DNA of 64,000 nucleotides from Microvirga sp. BSC39 (GTDB taxonomy: Bacteria > Pseudomonadota > Alphaproteobacteria > Rhizobiales > Beijerinckiaceae). The notes under the pieces are model-generated. The model did no database searches. It was not told where the DNA came from and was given only the letters and a program-made list of their open reading frames with translations. Both the position numbers and the translations under genes were made by a program. Positions 34,337 to 44,200 of this stretch are shown one piece after another (within the stretch, counting starts at the first letter, position 1; each line of letters opens with the position of its first letter). The stretch is from the NCBI RefSeq assembly GCF_000739015.1, contig NZ_JPUG01000073.1, positions 62,001 to 126,000 of the forward strand. The letters are read 5' to 3'.

Positions 34337-35095
34337 TTATCGGGCAAGCCATCCGCCGTCGACGGGCAGAACGATGCCATGGATGTAGTTGGCTGCGGGC
34401 GAGGCCAGGAAGACGGCGGCGCCGCCGAGATCGGCTGGATCGCCCCAACGGCCGGCGGGGATTCGCCCGAGAATCTCGCCGCTGCGCTTCGGGTCGTTGC
34501 GCAGAGCCTCGGTGTTGTTGGTGACGAAATAGCCCGGCGCGATGGCGTTGACGTTGATGCCCTTCGACGCCCATTCGCAGGCGAGCAGCCGCGTGAGGCC
34601 GGCAAGCCCGCTCTTGCTGGCCGTATACGATGGGATTCGGATCCCGCCCTGGAAGGACAGGAGCGACGCGATGTTGATGATCTTGCCGCCTTGCTCATCG
34701 GCCATCATCGTGCGCGCCACTGCTTGGGACAGGAAGAAGGTGGATTTCAGATTGACGTTCATCACGTCGTCCCAATCCTTCTCCGTAAAGTCGATGGCAT
34801 CGGCACGCCGGATGATGCCGGCGTTGTTGACGAGAACATCGATCCGGCCGCTGAGCGTGCTCGCCTCGGCAACGATGCGCTCGACCGGCTCGAGGGAGGA
34901 CAGATCCGCCTGCACGCTGTGGAACGCAGCGCCCGCCTCGCGGCACAGGCGCTCCGTCTCGTCCATGCTCGAGCGGCCGACCGCCACGATGGAGGCACCG
35001 GCCTGAGCCAGCGCCAACGCGATTCCCTGACCGAGGCCCGTGTTGGCCCCGGTGACGAGAGCGGTCTTGCCCGTGAGATCGAAAGAGAACGTCAT
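34337..35095 (-). CDS. kduD: 2-dehydro-3-deoxy-D-gluconate 5-dehydrogenase (KduD)
   Basis: 252 residues. Start at ATG 35095, 8 bases after GAGG and 10 bases after the kduI stop; an ATG at 35101 is too close to the GAGG. SDR hallmarks: TGANTGLGQG, NNAGIIRR, catalytic Tyr/Lys in SYTASKSG. The KduD-typical motifs KDWDDVMNVNLKSTFFLSQ and GYFVTNNTEALR and the C-terminal LPVDGGWLAR are present. It reduces 2,5-diketo-3-deoxygluconate made by KduI to KDG. Confidence 0.94.
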   Translation of the reverse strand: MTFSFDLTGKTALVTGANTGLGQGIALALAQAGASIVAVGRSSMDETERLCREAGAAFHSVQADLSSLEPVERIVAEASTLSGRIDVLVNNAGIIRRADAIDFTEKDWDDVMNVNLKSTFFLSQAVARTMMADEQGGKIINIASLLSFQGGIRIPSYTASKSGLAGLTRLLACEWASKGINVNAIAPGYFVTNNTEALRNDPKRSGEILGRIPAGRWGDPADLGGAAVFLASPAANYIHGIVLPVDGGWLAR

Positions 35096-35105
35096 CGCCA
35101 TGTCC

Positions 35106-35942
35106 TCAGCGCAGGGCGTCCATGGGCACCATGTCCATGTCGGTGAAGTCCTGGTTGTCGCCGCCCATGGCCCACACGAAGGTGTAGTTGCTGGTGCCGA
35201 CGCCGGAATGGATCGACCATCCGGGCGAAAGGATCGCCTGCTCGTTCGACACCACGAGATGCTTGGTCTCGTCAGGCTCACCCATGAAGTGGAACACTCG
35301 GGTGTCGGGCTGCATGTCGAAATAGACATAGACTTCGGAGCGACGGTCATGGACGTGCGCCGGCATGGTGTTCCACATGCTGCCCGGCTTGAGCTGCGTC
35401 ATGCCGAGAACGAGCTGCGCCGAGCGGCAGACCTCCGGATGGATCATCTGGAAAATGGTGCGGACATTGCCATTCGCCGCATCACCCAGATCCACGCGGC
35501 GCGCGCGGTCGAGGCCGATCTTCACCGTCTCGAAACGCGCATGCGCCGGGGTGCTGACCAGGTAGAACTTGGCCGGGGTAGCGGCATCAAGGCTCTCGAA
35601 GCGCACGTCCTTCGTGCCCATGGCGATGTAAAGGGCATCGCGGGGGCCGAGTTCATGGACGGTCCCATCCGTATGGACGCGGCCCGCGCCACCGAGATTC
35701 ACGACGCCGATCTCGCGACGGTCGAGAAAGTTCGGAGAACCGATCTGCTTGTGCGTTTCCAGCTTGATGGGCCCGGACGTCGGCGTCGCGCCGCCGACGA
35801 CCAGACGGTCGATATGGCTGTAGGTCAGCTTGACCTCGCCGGGAACGAACAGCGTCTCGATCAGGAAGTGGCGGCGCAGTTCGGCGGAGCTGAAGTGGCG
35901 CACGGCTTCGGGATGGCATACCTGCCGGATGTCGATGGTCAT
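35106..35942 (-). CDS. kduI: 5-dehydro-4-deoxy-D-glucuronate isomerase (KduI)
   Basis: 278 residues, the usual length. Bicupin fold with the zinc-site segment MPAHVHDRRSEVYVYFD (two His, Glu) and the later His in WSIHSGVGTSNYTFVWAMGGDN, ending in the hallmark QDFTDMDMV. It isomerises 5-keto-4-deoxyuronate, the linear product of pectin or alginate lyase action, to 2,5-diketo-3-deoxygluconate. Start chosen at ATG 35942, five bases after GAGG; another ATG immediately precedes it. Confidence 0.96.
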   Translation of the reverse strand: MTIDIRQVCHPEAVRHFSSAELRRHFLIETLFVPGEVKLTYSHIDRLVVGGATPTSGPIKLETHKQIGSPNFLDRREIGVVNLGGAGRVHTDGTVHELGPRDALYIAMGTKDVRFESLDAATPAKFYLVSTPAHARFETVKIGLDRARRVDLGDAANGNVRTIFQMIHPEVCRSAQLVLGMTQLKPGSMWNTMPAHVHDRRSEVYVYFDMQPDTRVFHFMGEPDETKHLVVSNEQAILSPGWSIHSGVGTSNYTFVWAMGGDNQDFTDMDMVPMDALR

Positions 35943-35965
35943 CATTGCCTCTTTCAGTAAAGGGA

Positions 35966-37246
35966 TCAGCGGAACAGGGCCGGCAGCCAGAGCGACAGGC
36001 CCGGGATGTAGGTGACGAGGAGCAGCACGACGACGCTGGCGCCCAGGAACGGCCAGATGGTCTTCATGGCCTCGCCGATGGAGATCTTGCCGACTGCGCA
36101 GCCGACGAAGAGAACGGAGCCCACTGGCGGCGTGTTGAGGCCGATGCCGGCATTGAGGATCAGGATCACGCCGAAATGGACCGGGTCGATGCCGAAGGCC
36201 TTGATGACAGGCAGGAAGATCGGCGTGCAGATGATGATCAACGGCGCCATGTCCATGAAGGTGCCGAGCACCAGCAGGATGACGTTGATGAGGAGAAGCA
36301 CGACGATGGGATTGTCGGACAGCGCCTTCATGAGGGAGATCGTCGCCTGCGGCACCTGCAGGAAGGCCATGAGCCAGCCGAACGCGCTGGCCGCGCCGAT
36401 GACCAGCAGGACCATGGCCGTGGTGCGCACCGCCCCGAGCGTCGCCTCGACGAAGCCCTGCCAGTTCAGCTCGCGATAGACGAGGAGCGTAATGAGCAGG
36501 GCATAGACGACCGCGATGCACGAACTCTCGGCCGCAGTGAACACGCCCGAGCGCACGCCGCCGAAGATGATGAAGATGAGCAGGATGCCGGGCACGGCCG
36601 AGACGAAGAAATAGGCCAGCAACCGAAATCCGGGGAATGGATCCGACGGATAGCCGCGGCGCAGGGCGACGATGTATGCGGTGATCATCAGGGCGACGGC
36701 CAGGAGGAACCCCGGGACGATTCCGGCGGTGAACAGGTCGGCGACCGAGATCGTTCCGCCTGCCGCGATCGAATAGATGATCATGTTGTGCGACGGCGGG
36801 ATCAGAAGCGCGATGATCGCCGAACTCACCGTCACGTTGACGCTGTAGTCCCGCGCGTATCCCCGCCGCTCCATCTGCGGGATCATGATACCGCCGATGG
36901 CCGAGGCATCGGCCACGGCCGATCCCGAAATGCCGCCGAACAGCGTGGAGGCCACGATGTTCACCTGACCCAAGCCGCCGCGCAGATGCCCGACGAAGCC
37001 CGCTGCAAGGCGAATGAGGCGGTCGGCGATGCCGCCCCGCATCATGAGGTCGCCGGCATAGATGAAGAAGGGAATCGCCATCATGGCGAAGGCGCTCATG
37101 CCGGAATTGACCTGCTGGAACACCACGACCGGCGGGAGCCCCATGTAAAGGACGGTCGCGAGGGAAGCGATACCGAGGCAGAACGCGACGGGCGTGCCAA
37201 TCAGAAGCAGCAGCGTGAAGACGCCGAAGAGAACCCAGATCTCCAT
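35966..37246 (-). CDS. dctM: TRAP transporter large permease (DctM)
   Basis: 426 residues, about twelve hydrophobic segments. Family motifs: FFIYAGDLMMRGGIADRLI, STLFGGISGSAVADASAIGG and IPPSHNMIIYS, NAGIGLNTPPVGSVLFVG. TRAP carriers import carboxylates such as uronates using a sodium or proton gradient. Start is 5 bases before the dctQ stop boundary, so the genes are coupled. Substrate inferred from kduI/kduD downstream. Confidence 0.95.
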   Translation of the reverse strand: MEIWVLFGVFTLLLLIGTPVAFCLGIASLATVLYMGLPPVVVFQQVNSGMSAFAMMAIPFFIYAGDLMMRGGIADRLIRLAAGFVGHLRGGLGQVNIVASTLFGGISGSAVADASAIGGIMIPQMERRGYARDYSVNVTVSSAIIALLIPPSHNMIIYSIAAGGTISVADLFTAGIVPGFLLAVALMITAYIVALRRGYPSDPFPGFRLLAYFFVSAVPGILLIFIIFGGVRSGVFTAAESSCIAVVYALLITLLVYRELNWQGFVEATLGAVRTTAMVLLVIGAASAFGWLMAFLQVPQATISLMKALSDNPIVVLLLINVILLVLGTFMDMAPLIIICTPIFLPVIKAFGIDPVHFGVILILNAGIGLNTPPVGSVLFVGCAVGKISIGEAMKTIWPFLGASVVVLLLVTYIPGLSLWLPALFR

Positions 37247-37250
37247 GAGG

Positions 37251-37790
37251 TCATTCCTTCACGACAACGAGATGGGGCTCGCCCGCGCGCACCAGCGGCG
37301 CCTCTTCTCCGGCCAGGAGAAGGCGAACGAGCTTTTCAAAGGAAAAGAGAGCAATCAACGCGCCGCCCACTGCGAGGGGCACATAATCGAGGCCCTGAGG
37401 GATGGGCAGCCCCGGCATGGCGGCGGACCATGTTTCCATGGCCAGCATCGTGCCGTACCAGGCCATGGCACCGCCGAAGATCATCACCAGCACCTCGGTA
37501 ACGGCGAGCATGCCCTGCCGCAGGACGGATGGCGCATGGTGGAGAGCGATCTCGAAGCCGAGATGGTTGCCCTCCCGCACGCCGACAGCGGAGCCGAGAA
37601 GAATGAACCAGCTCATCAGCAGAAGGGAGGCCGGCTCCGTCCAGCTCGGCGACTGGTTCAGCACGTATCGTCCGAACACCTGCCAGGCGACAAAGGCCGT
37701 CATCAAGACGAGGCCGGCCCCGGAGATCCAAAGCGCCGCACGACTGACGACAGCAAGAACTCGGGACAGCGCGGCAAGACCATCGCGCAT
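37251..37790 (-). CDS. dctQ: TRAP transporter small permease (DctQ)
   Basis: 179 residues with four membrane helices and the DctQ pattern FGRYVLNQSPSWTEPASLLLMSWFILLGSAVGVREGNHLGF broken across residues 50-90 (key residues Trp, Glu, Gly-Asn-His). It completes the TRAP membrane unit with dctM. A hairpin separates it from dctP upstream. Confidence 0.93.
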   Translation of the reverse strand: MRDGLAALSRVLAVVSRAALWISGAGLVLMTAFVAWQVFGRYVLNQSPSWTEPASLLLMSWFILLGSAVGVREGNHLGFEIALHHAPSVLRQGMLAVTEVLVMIFGGAMAWYGTMLAMETWSAAMPGLPIPQGLDYVPLAVGGALIALFSFEKLVRLLLAGEEAPLVRAGEPHLVVVKE

Positions 37791-37815
37791 CGATCAAATC
37801 TCCAGCGGGAAAAGA

Positions 37816-37835
37816 GGGCCGGCCGAAGCCGGCCC
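37816..37835 (-). promoter_or_regulatory. Intercistronic hairpin between dctP and dctQ, possible attenuator
   Basis: On the minus strand GGGCCGGC-TTCG-GCCGGCCC forms an 8-bp perfect stem with a TTCG loop, followed by TCTTTTCCC. The partial T-run suggests a leaky terminator that keeps periplasmic DctP more abundant than the membrane subunits, as is common for binding-protein operons. Confidence 0.6.
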
Positions 37836-37858
37836 AGTTTGGTTCGGGAGGACCGAAC

Positions 37859-38839
37859 TCAGTTCATCGCCTGGATGCGGGACACGAGATCCTTCACCTT
37901 CGCGTCCTTGGCGTATTTCTCGTAGACAGGCTTCATCGCGTCGATGAAGGGCGTCTTGTCCACGTTGTTGATCTGACTGCCGCCGGCCCGGATCTTCGCC
38001 TCGGCCTGCTTCTCGCGGGCCTCCCAGAGCTCACGCATCTTCGCGACCGATTCCTTGGCGGTTTCGCGCACGGCCTTCTGGTCCTCGGGCGAAAGCTTGT
38101 CGAAGCTCTTCTTCGACATCACCAGCACTTCCGGCGACATGGAATGCTCGGTGAGCGAGTAATACTTCGCCACCTCGGAATGACGGAAGGAATCGTAGCT
38201 CGGCCAGTTGTTCTCGGCGCCGTCCACCACGCCCGTCTGCAGGGCCGAGTAGACCTCTCCCGGAGGCATCGGCGTCGCGTTGGCTCCGAGCGCGTTGACC
38301 ATGTCGAGGAAGAGGTCGGACTGGATCACGCGGACCTTCATGCCCTTCAGGTCGGCCGGCGTGTTGATGGGACGCTTGGAGTTGTAGAAGGACCGGGCGC
38401 CCGAATCGTAGAAGGCCAGCGCCACGAGGCCATGAGGCTCGAACGCCTTCAGGATCTGATCGCCGATGGGACCATCCATGGTCTTGCGCATATGGTCGAC
38501 GGACCGGAAGATGAAGGGAAGGCCCGGGACCAGGGTCTCGGGAATCAGGTTGTTGAACGGACCCATGTTGATCCGGTTCAGGTCGATGACGCCGAAGCGG
38601 GTTTGCTCGATCGTATCCTTTTCCTGGCCCAGCTGGGCGGAGTGGAAGACCTGCACCTTGTACCGGCCGTTGGTTTTCTTCTCCAGCAGGGAGCCGAAAT
38701 GCTTGACTGCTTCGACTGTTGGATATCCATCTGGATGAATGTCGGCAGAGCGCAGGGTCGTCTGGGCGCTGGCCGTGCCGCCCATCATAGCGGCGCACAG
38801 ACCGAGCGCAGCAACCGCGAATGTCCTTTTCGTCAGCAT
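37859..38839 (-). CDS. dctP: TRAP transporter substrate-binding protein (DctP)
   Basis: 326 residues from the ATG six bases after AGGAGG (a second ATG lies one codon earlier). Signal peptide FAVAALGLCAAMMGGTASAQ. DctP motifs: DLKGMKVRVIQSDLFLDMVNALGA with the conserved Arg for the substrate carboxylate, PPGEVYSALQTGVVDGAENN and YYSLTEHSMSPEV. First gene of the operon and divergent from a GntR gene. A uronate ligand is inferred from the downstream kdu genes. Confidence 0.94.
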   Translation of the reverse strand: MLTKRTFAVAALGLCAAMMGGTASAQTTLRSADIHPDGYPTVEAVKHFGSLLEKKTNGRYKVQVFHSAQLGQEKDTIEQTRFGVIDLNRINMGPFNNLIPETLVPGLPFIFRSVDHMRKTMDGPIGDQILKAFEPHGLVALAFYDSGARSFYNSKRPINTPADLKGMKVRVIQSDLFLDMVNALGANATPMPPGEVYSALQTGVVDGAENNWPSYDSFRHSEVAKYYSLTEHSMSPEVLVMSKKSFDKLSPEDQKAVRETAKESVAKMRELWEAREKQAEAKIRAGGSQINNVDKTPFIDAMKPVYEKYAKDAKVKDLVSRIQAMN

Positions 38840-38980
38840 CATCTTCCTCCTTGGGCTTCCTCTAATGTCCTATTGGTTCAAATCCGCCCTTGCTGGACAG
38901 ATTACCGCCTTCCCCAAGGGCCCTTGGCCCCTTGGTCCAGACCGAGGAGCCGTCTTTCGCGGCTTACTTGGTCGACGATT

Positions 38981-39000
38981 GTATGGTAGTATACACTAAT
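38981..39000 (+). promoter_or_regulatory. Candidate GntR operator upstream of dctP and the regulator
   Basis: An AT-rich imperfect dyad centred on GTATAC (38989-38994) with outer TAT/ATA symmetry lies in the divergent region, ending 3 bases before the regulator ATG. GntR/FCD proteins often bind such sites. It stands out against GC-rich surroundings. Read by eye; the dctP start is about 140 bases away. Confidence 0.4.
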
Positions 39001-39002
39001 AT

Positions 39003-39716
39003 ATGACGCAACTCGCCAAAAGAATGAGATCCGTTGTGAACAGCCCCTTTTCTACCGGTCATGGCTCTGCGGCCCAGCGCATCGAAAGCGAGTTGCGTCG
39101 CCTGATCATTGCTCTGGAGCTCCCGCCGGGCAGCCGGCTCTCCGAGCAGGACATCGCCGAGCGTCATGGCGTTTCCCGCCAGCCCGTTCGCGAGGCGCTG
39201 ATTGGTCTGGCCAGAACCCGGCTCGTGGAAATCCAGCCCCAGCGCGGCACGACAGTCGTGAAGATCTCGGTTCGGAAGATGATGGAGTCGCGCTTCGTAC
39301 GGGAAGCGATCGAGACAGCCGTCGTGCGCCGGGCCTGCTCATCGTTCGACACGCAGAGCCGGGAACGGATCGACGACCTTCTGGAGTTGCAGGACCAGGC
39401 AGCCAGCCGGGACGATCATGCGGCCTTCCAGCGCTATGACGAACTCTTCCACATCGCGCTTGCGGAAGGAGCCGGCTGCCCCCTGGCCTGGGAGGCGGTT
39501 CAGGACATCAAGGCCCATATGGACCGGGTGTGCCAGCTGACCCTTCCGGGCCCGGAGGCAATGCTGCCCCTGATCGACCAGCACCGCGCCATCATGGCTG
39601 CGATCGATGCCCGCGACGAGGATGCGGCAGCAGAAGCAATGCGCCGCCATCTCACGGAGATCCTGCGAGCCTTGCCGCGCGTCGAATCCGAGCACCCGGA
39701 ACTCTTCAGTGCGTGA
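39003..39716 (+). CDS. GntR-family regulator with FCD domain, probable uronate-locus regulator
   Basis: 237 residues. Winged helix about residues 22-85 (LSEQDIAERHGVSRQPVREAL) and FCD domain with FREAIETAVVRRA-type start, YDELFHIALA, DQHRAIMAAI and MRRHLTEIL, holding the usual metal-binding His/Asp positions. Divergent from the dctPQM-kdu operon, so it likely represses it until a uronate intermediate binds. The ATG lacks a good ribosome binding site; ATG at codon 8 is an alternative. Confidence 0.88.
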   Translation: MTQLAKRMRSVVNSPFSTGHGSAAQRIESELRRLIIALELPPGSRLSEQDIAERHGVSRQPVREALIGLARTRLVEIQPQRGTTVVKISVRKMMESRFVREAIETAVVRRACSSFDTQSRERIDDLLELQDQAASRDDHAAFQRYDELFHIALAEGAGCPLAWEAVQDIKAHMDRVCQLTLPGPEAMLPLIDQHRAIMAAIDARDEDAAAEAMRRHLTEILRALPRVESEHPELFSA

Positions 39717-39830
39717 GCACGGAGATCAAGAGGACTCAGGGGTGTAGAATCCCGATCTCCTCCTTGTGATTGGTCAAGCTCCAGGCAAGCCGTAAGCTCT
39801 CCCACCCTCGCATTCCCCCTGGAGCAGGAC

Positions 39831-40889
39831 GTGCTGTCGCGCAGACAAGTCGTACACCTGATCGGATCTCTCCCTTTCATCGGCGCCGCCTCGGGAGCAA
39901 AGGCCCAGGTGGGCGGCTTCTACTACAGCGGTCCTCCGAGCGATCACTTCGACGGCCAGCGCTTCTTCAACCCCGGCGGGGAGATTTCCCGCGGCTTCGG
40001 CGACTTCCTGCGCTGGCGGCTCACCAAGAGCGCGGCGCCATGGCCTGAGCCTTACCCGAGCCCGTTCCAGGACACGCCCCCGGTACGTGTGGGACGGCGC
40101 GACCTGCGCGTCAGCTTCGCCGGGCATGCATCCTTCCTGATCCAGATCGCCGGCCACAACATTCTGACAGACCCGATCTGGTCCGAGCGCGCGAGCCCTG
40201 TGCCGTTTGCCGGACCACGGCGCTACAATCCGCCGGGCATCTCCTTCGATCAGCTGCCCCGGATCGACGCGGTGCTCATCTCGCACAATCATTACGACCA
40301 CATGGACGTGCCCACCCTCGCGCGCCTGTGGCAGCGCGACCGCCCGCGGATCGTAGCGCCGCTCGGCAACGACGCCATCATCCGGGCGCACGATCCGGGC
40401 ATCGCCGTCACTGTCATGGACTGGGGCGACCGCCTCTCGCTCGCGCCCGACCTCCAGGTGTTCGCCGAGCCGGCGCACCACTGGTCCGCCCGCGCCACGA
40501 ACGACCGCAATCATGCACTCTGGGCCTCCTTCATGCTGCGCGGCGGCGGCCGTTCCGTCTATTTCGGCGGCGATACGGGCTTTGGCGGCGGCAGGCATTT
40601 TCAGGGCATCGCCGCACGGCATGCGGGTCCGGATGTGGCCCTTCTGCCCATCGGGGCCTATGAGCCGCGCTGGTTCATGGCGCCCAACCACATGAATCCT
40701 GAGGATGCGGTTCGCGCATTCGGCATTCTCAAGGCCAGATCGGCCTTAGGGTATCACTGGGGAACCTTCAGGCTTACGGATGAAGGCGCCGATCAGCCGC
40801 CCCGGGATCTCGCCCGGGCTCTGCAGGCACGAAACATTCCTGCCCGCCGCTTCACGGCCATGAGGCCGGGACAGGTCTGGACGGCCTGA
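39831..40889 (+). CDS. Metallo-beta-lactamase-fold hydrolase, NAPE-PLD/UlaG-like, with Tat-type leader
   Basis: 352 residues from a GTG start with GGAG upstream. The leader SRRQVVHLIGSLPF...GAKAQ resembles a twin-arginine signal. MBL metal ligands are clear: SHNHYDHMD, HHWSAR, GGDTGFG and YHWGTF near the C-terminus. The size and the motif FAGHASFLIQIAGHNILTDPIWSERASP are typical of the N-acyl-phosphatidylethanolamine phospholipase D-like branch. A phospholipid substrate is possible but unproven; it would act in the periplasm. Confidence 0.88.
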   Translation: MLSRRQVVHLIGSLPFIGAASGAKAQVGGFYYSGPPSDHFDGQRFFNPGGEISRGFGDFLRWRLTKSAAPWPEPYPSPFQDTPPVRVGRRDLRVSFAGHASFLIQIAGHNILTDPIWSERASPVPFAGPRRYNPPGISFDQLPRIDAVLISHNHYDHMDVPTLARLWQRDRPRIVAPLGNDAIIRAHDPGIAVTVMDWGDRLSLAPDLQVFAEPAHHWSARATNDRNHALWASFMLRGGGRSVYFGGDTGFGGGRHFQGIAARHAGPDVALLPIGAYEPRWFMAPNHMNPEDAVRAFGILKARSALGYHWGTFRLTDEGADQPPRDLARALQARNIPARRFTAMRPGQVWTA

Positions 40890-41036
40890 TCGGGCCAGAC
40901 GAGGTCCTGCGACCAGCACCAGCCACCAGGTTCTTGGAGCCCGCTCCTCATTCACTGACGAGGATCTGCCCTCCAGGCGGGAACGCAACGGGTTTCCGTG
41001 CTTTGCCAAGGGAGCCATTCAATCGATGGAGCTTCC

Positions 41037-41198
41037 ATGTCCGACACGCCAAAGCCTTCTGACCAGCCACCTGACGTTCCGGGTCCCTTGCCGGAACTTC
41101 CTTCGCTGGATCCTTTCGAACCTCTGGAAGACGACAAGCCCACCGACGAGCCCTCCCGTCCCGCGGATGTGCCCATCGTGCAGCCAGGCACCCAATGA
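41037..41198 (+). CDS. Small acidic proline-rich protein (53 aa)
   Basis: MSDTPKPSDQPPDVPGPLPE followed by Asp/Glu/Pro-rich sequence; fully disordered by composition. GGAG lies five bases before the ATG. It is short and repetitive in composition, so the coding call is tentative. It converges on the giant adhesin gene. Confidence 0.5.
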   Translation: MSDTPKPSDQPPDVPGPLPELPSLDPFEPLEDDKPTDEPSRPADVPIVQPGTQ

Positions 41199-41250
41199 GG
41201 CGGATCGCGCAGGACGGAGCCTCGCGGGCACCGTCCTGCCGTGCAAGCGG

Positions 41251-44200
41251 TCAGGACCAGCTCATCCGGGATGCATCGACCTGGAGATCGTCGATGGTCT
41301 GAACATGGTCCACAGCCGGCTGATCGAGGGTGGTCGCGGCATGCGACGTATCCGAGGATTGATCGCCATGGATCTGCTCCGTCCATGAACCGGTTGCAGT
41401 GTGGCTCATCTCGGCCTCCTCATCGGCCATCAGGAGGATGAGGTCCGATCCGGCCCCGGTCTGCATCGGCTCCGTGCCATGGGAGGCAAAGCCCTGCCCT
41501 TCTGGTGCCACAGGCTGCACCTCGTCGACCACCACATCCACGGATTGCCGGATCGAGGCGGCGCCGTCGCTGTCGAACAACACGACACCGATGCTGCGGG
41601 TGCCGGCCGCTAGTCCTGACTTATCGCCGCTCTCGAGCATCAGGGACTGCAGCACGGCAGCATAGGTTTCGGGAGAGGCATGGCCGCTGAGGGTCAGCGT
41701 GCCCGTCTCGCCAGCATAGGCACCTCCCACGAGTTCGATGCCGGTGTCGCCGATCATCGTGTGCCCGTTTTCATTGTGCAGGGGGTAGCCTTCAAGGTCG
41801 AGCCTATCGCCCGGCTGCGCTCCGGAGAGCGTGACGACAGCGCCACCGAGTTGCGTGCTGTCGATGTCGGTTGCGTGCGCTGTGCCGAAGAGTTCTGTTT
41901 GATGATCTCCCGCATCGGCATGTTCGCGGGTCGTCAGGGTCAGCTCGGGTGCATCGTTGACCGGATTGAGGGTCACCGTGAATGGCTTGCTGGTTGTGGC
42001 GGAGCTCGCAGAACCTGTTTCGGTGCTGACGGCCTCCACCGTCAGGTTCAACGTGCCGTTCCAGTTCGCCGGGGGATTAAGCTTGAGGCCATGTATATCT
42101 CCCGCCGGAACGCGCCACTCGCCGCCGCCATGCGCAGTGCCGGCGGACAGCGTGAATCCCTCGGGAATCCCGAAGATGCTGACGACCATGGTCTCGGAAC
42201 CATCGGTATCGATGAGGGACGCGGAGAGATCGAGCGCAACGGGCGTGTCCTCCTGGCCTGCTACGTTACGTGCCTCGATCTGCGGTGCATCGGCGACAGC
42301 TTCGACCTGGACCTTCAACGTAGCCGCAGTGCTGGCGATGTTGCCGTTGGAGGTCTCGCGCGCATGAGCGAGCACGGACAGGTTGGCGGTGCCGCTCCAG
42401 TTTACGGGCGGGATCAGGTTGAGGTTGGTGAGCTGCGCTGACGTGAGGGTCCAGGTTCCGTCGCCGTTGTTGGATCCGGCCGAAAGGCGGGCGCCCTGGG
42501 GCAGGTTGCCGATCACCACCGAGAGCACCTCGGAACCGTCGGTATCGACGAGGCTTGCCGAGAGGTCGAGCGGGATGGCGCTGTCCTCCTGACCCGTCAC
42601 ATCCCTGGCTGTTACCTGCGGCGCATCGGCCACGGCCGTGACCGTCACCGCATGCGTGCCCGTCACCTCCCGGCTCACGCTCGTGCCGTTGCCCGTGTCG
42701 ATCAGCATCGCCCTGACCGTGAGCGTAAAGTCCGCATCCGCATGCTGCGCCGGATGAACAGCCACCAATCCTGCCTGCAGGTCCACTGTGGACACCTGCC
42801 ACACGCCGGGCGACAGCTCGGTGCCGTGGCTCAGCCGCGCCCCCGCAGGCACTCCCGACACCTGGGCGAACTCGCCCCAAGTCTCCGACGGATCGGGCGT
42901 GGCAAAGACCGGCCGGATCACGATCGCCGTGTCCTCCTGGCCCGTGCTCGCACCCGAGATCGTGCCGGCATCCGCCACCGGGTCGAAGCCTACCGTGAAG
43001 CTCGCTGACGTGCGGGCACTCGAGCCGTTGCTGCCCTCCGTGGCCACGGCGGTCAGGGTCAGGGTGTAGCTGCCGGAGAAGTGGGCCGGTGGATGAAGGG
43101 CAAGACCTGCCAGCTGATCTGGCGTGAGCTTCCAGGTGCCGTCCGGCTGGCGTGTGCCGGCGCTCAACGTGGCATCGCTGGGAACCCCGCCGAGCACGAA
43201 GCTGAGGCTCTCCGAGCCATCGCCGTCGCGCAGGGCACCGCTTAAGCCGGCGAGGCTCACGGGTGTGTCCTCGGAGCCGCGGGCGTCCATCACCGTGACC
43301 GTGGGGGCATCCGCCACCGCCTCCACCTGCACCCGGAAGGTGGTCTCGACGGAGGCGCTGCCGCCCTGGCTTTCGTGGGCGGTGGCGCGCAGGGTGAGGG
43401 TGATGGAGCCGGAGAAGTGTTCGGGCGGGGTGAGGGAGAGCTGCGCCAGGTTGGAGGCCGGCACGCTCCAGGAGCCGTCGGGCTGGCGGGAGCCGTGGGA
43501 CAGCGAGGCACCCGAGGGCACGCCCAGGATGAGCACCGTGAGCGTCTCGGAGCCGTCGCGGTCCACCAGTGCCGCCGACAGGTCGAGACGGATCGCGCTG
43601 TCCTCCAGGCCACCAGCATCGCGCGAGCCGACCACCGGCGCATCGGCCACCGCTTCGAGCTCCACCTTCAAGGTCGCCTCAGAGGTGGCGACTTTGCCGT
43701 TGGAGGTTTCCCGCGCATGGGCGAGCACGGACAGGTTGGCGGTGCCGCTCCAGTTTGCCGGCGGGATCAGACTGAGATTGGTCAGCTGGCCGCGCGTGAG
43801 GGTCCAGGTTCCGTCGCCGTTGTTGAGACCGGCCGACAGGCGAGCCCCCTCCGGCAGGTTGCCGATGACCACCGAGAGCACCTCGGATCCATCGGTGTCC
43901 ACGAGGTCCGCCGAGATGTTGAGTTGGACGGTCGTGTCTTCCTGGCCCGACGCATTCATGACCGTGAGAACTGGCGTATCGGCTACAGCCTCGAGTTTGA
44001 TCGAGACGTTCTGAGACGTGGTGCGCGTATGCTCGTTGCTGGCTTCCTGCGTCGTTGCAGTGACCGTCAGCTTCAGGTCGCCGATCCAGTTGGCGGGCGG
44101 GATCACGCGCACGCCGTCGAGATGAGCAGGATCGACCGTCCACGTGCCGTTTCCGTTGTCGGTCACGCCCGGGCCCACGATCCGAGCGCCGGGCTCCACC

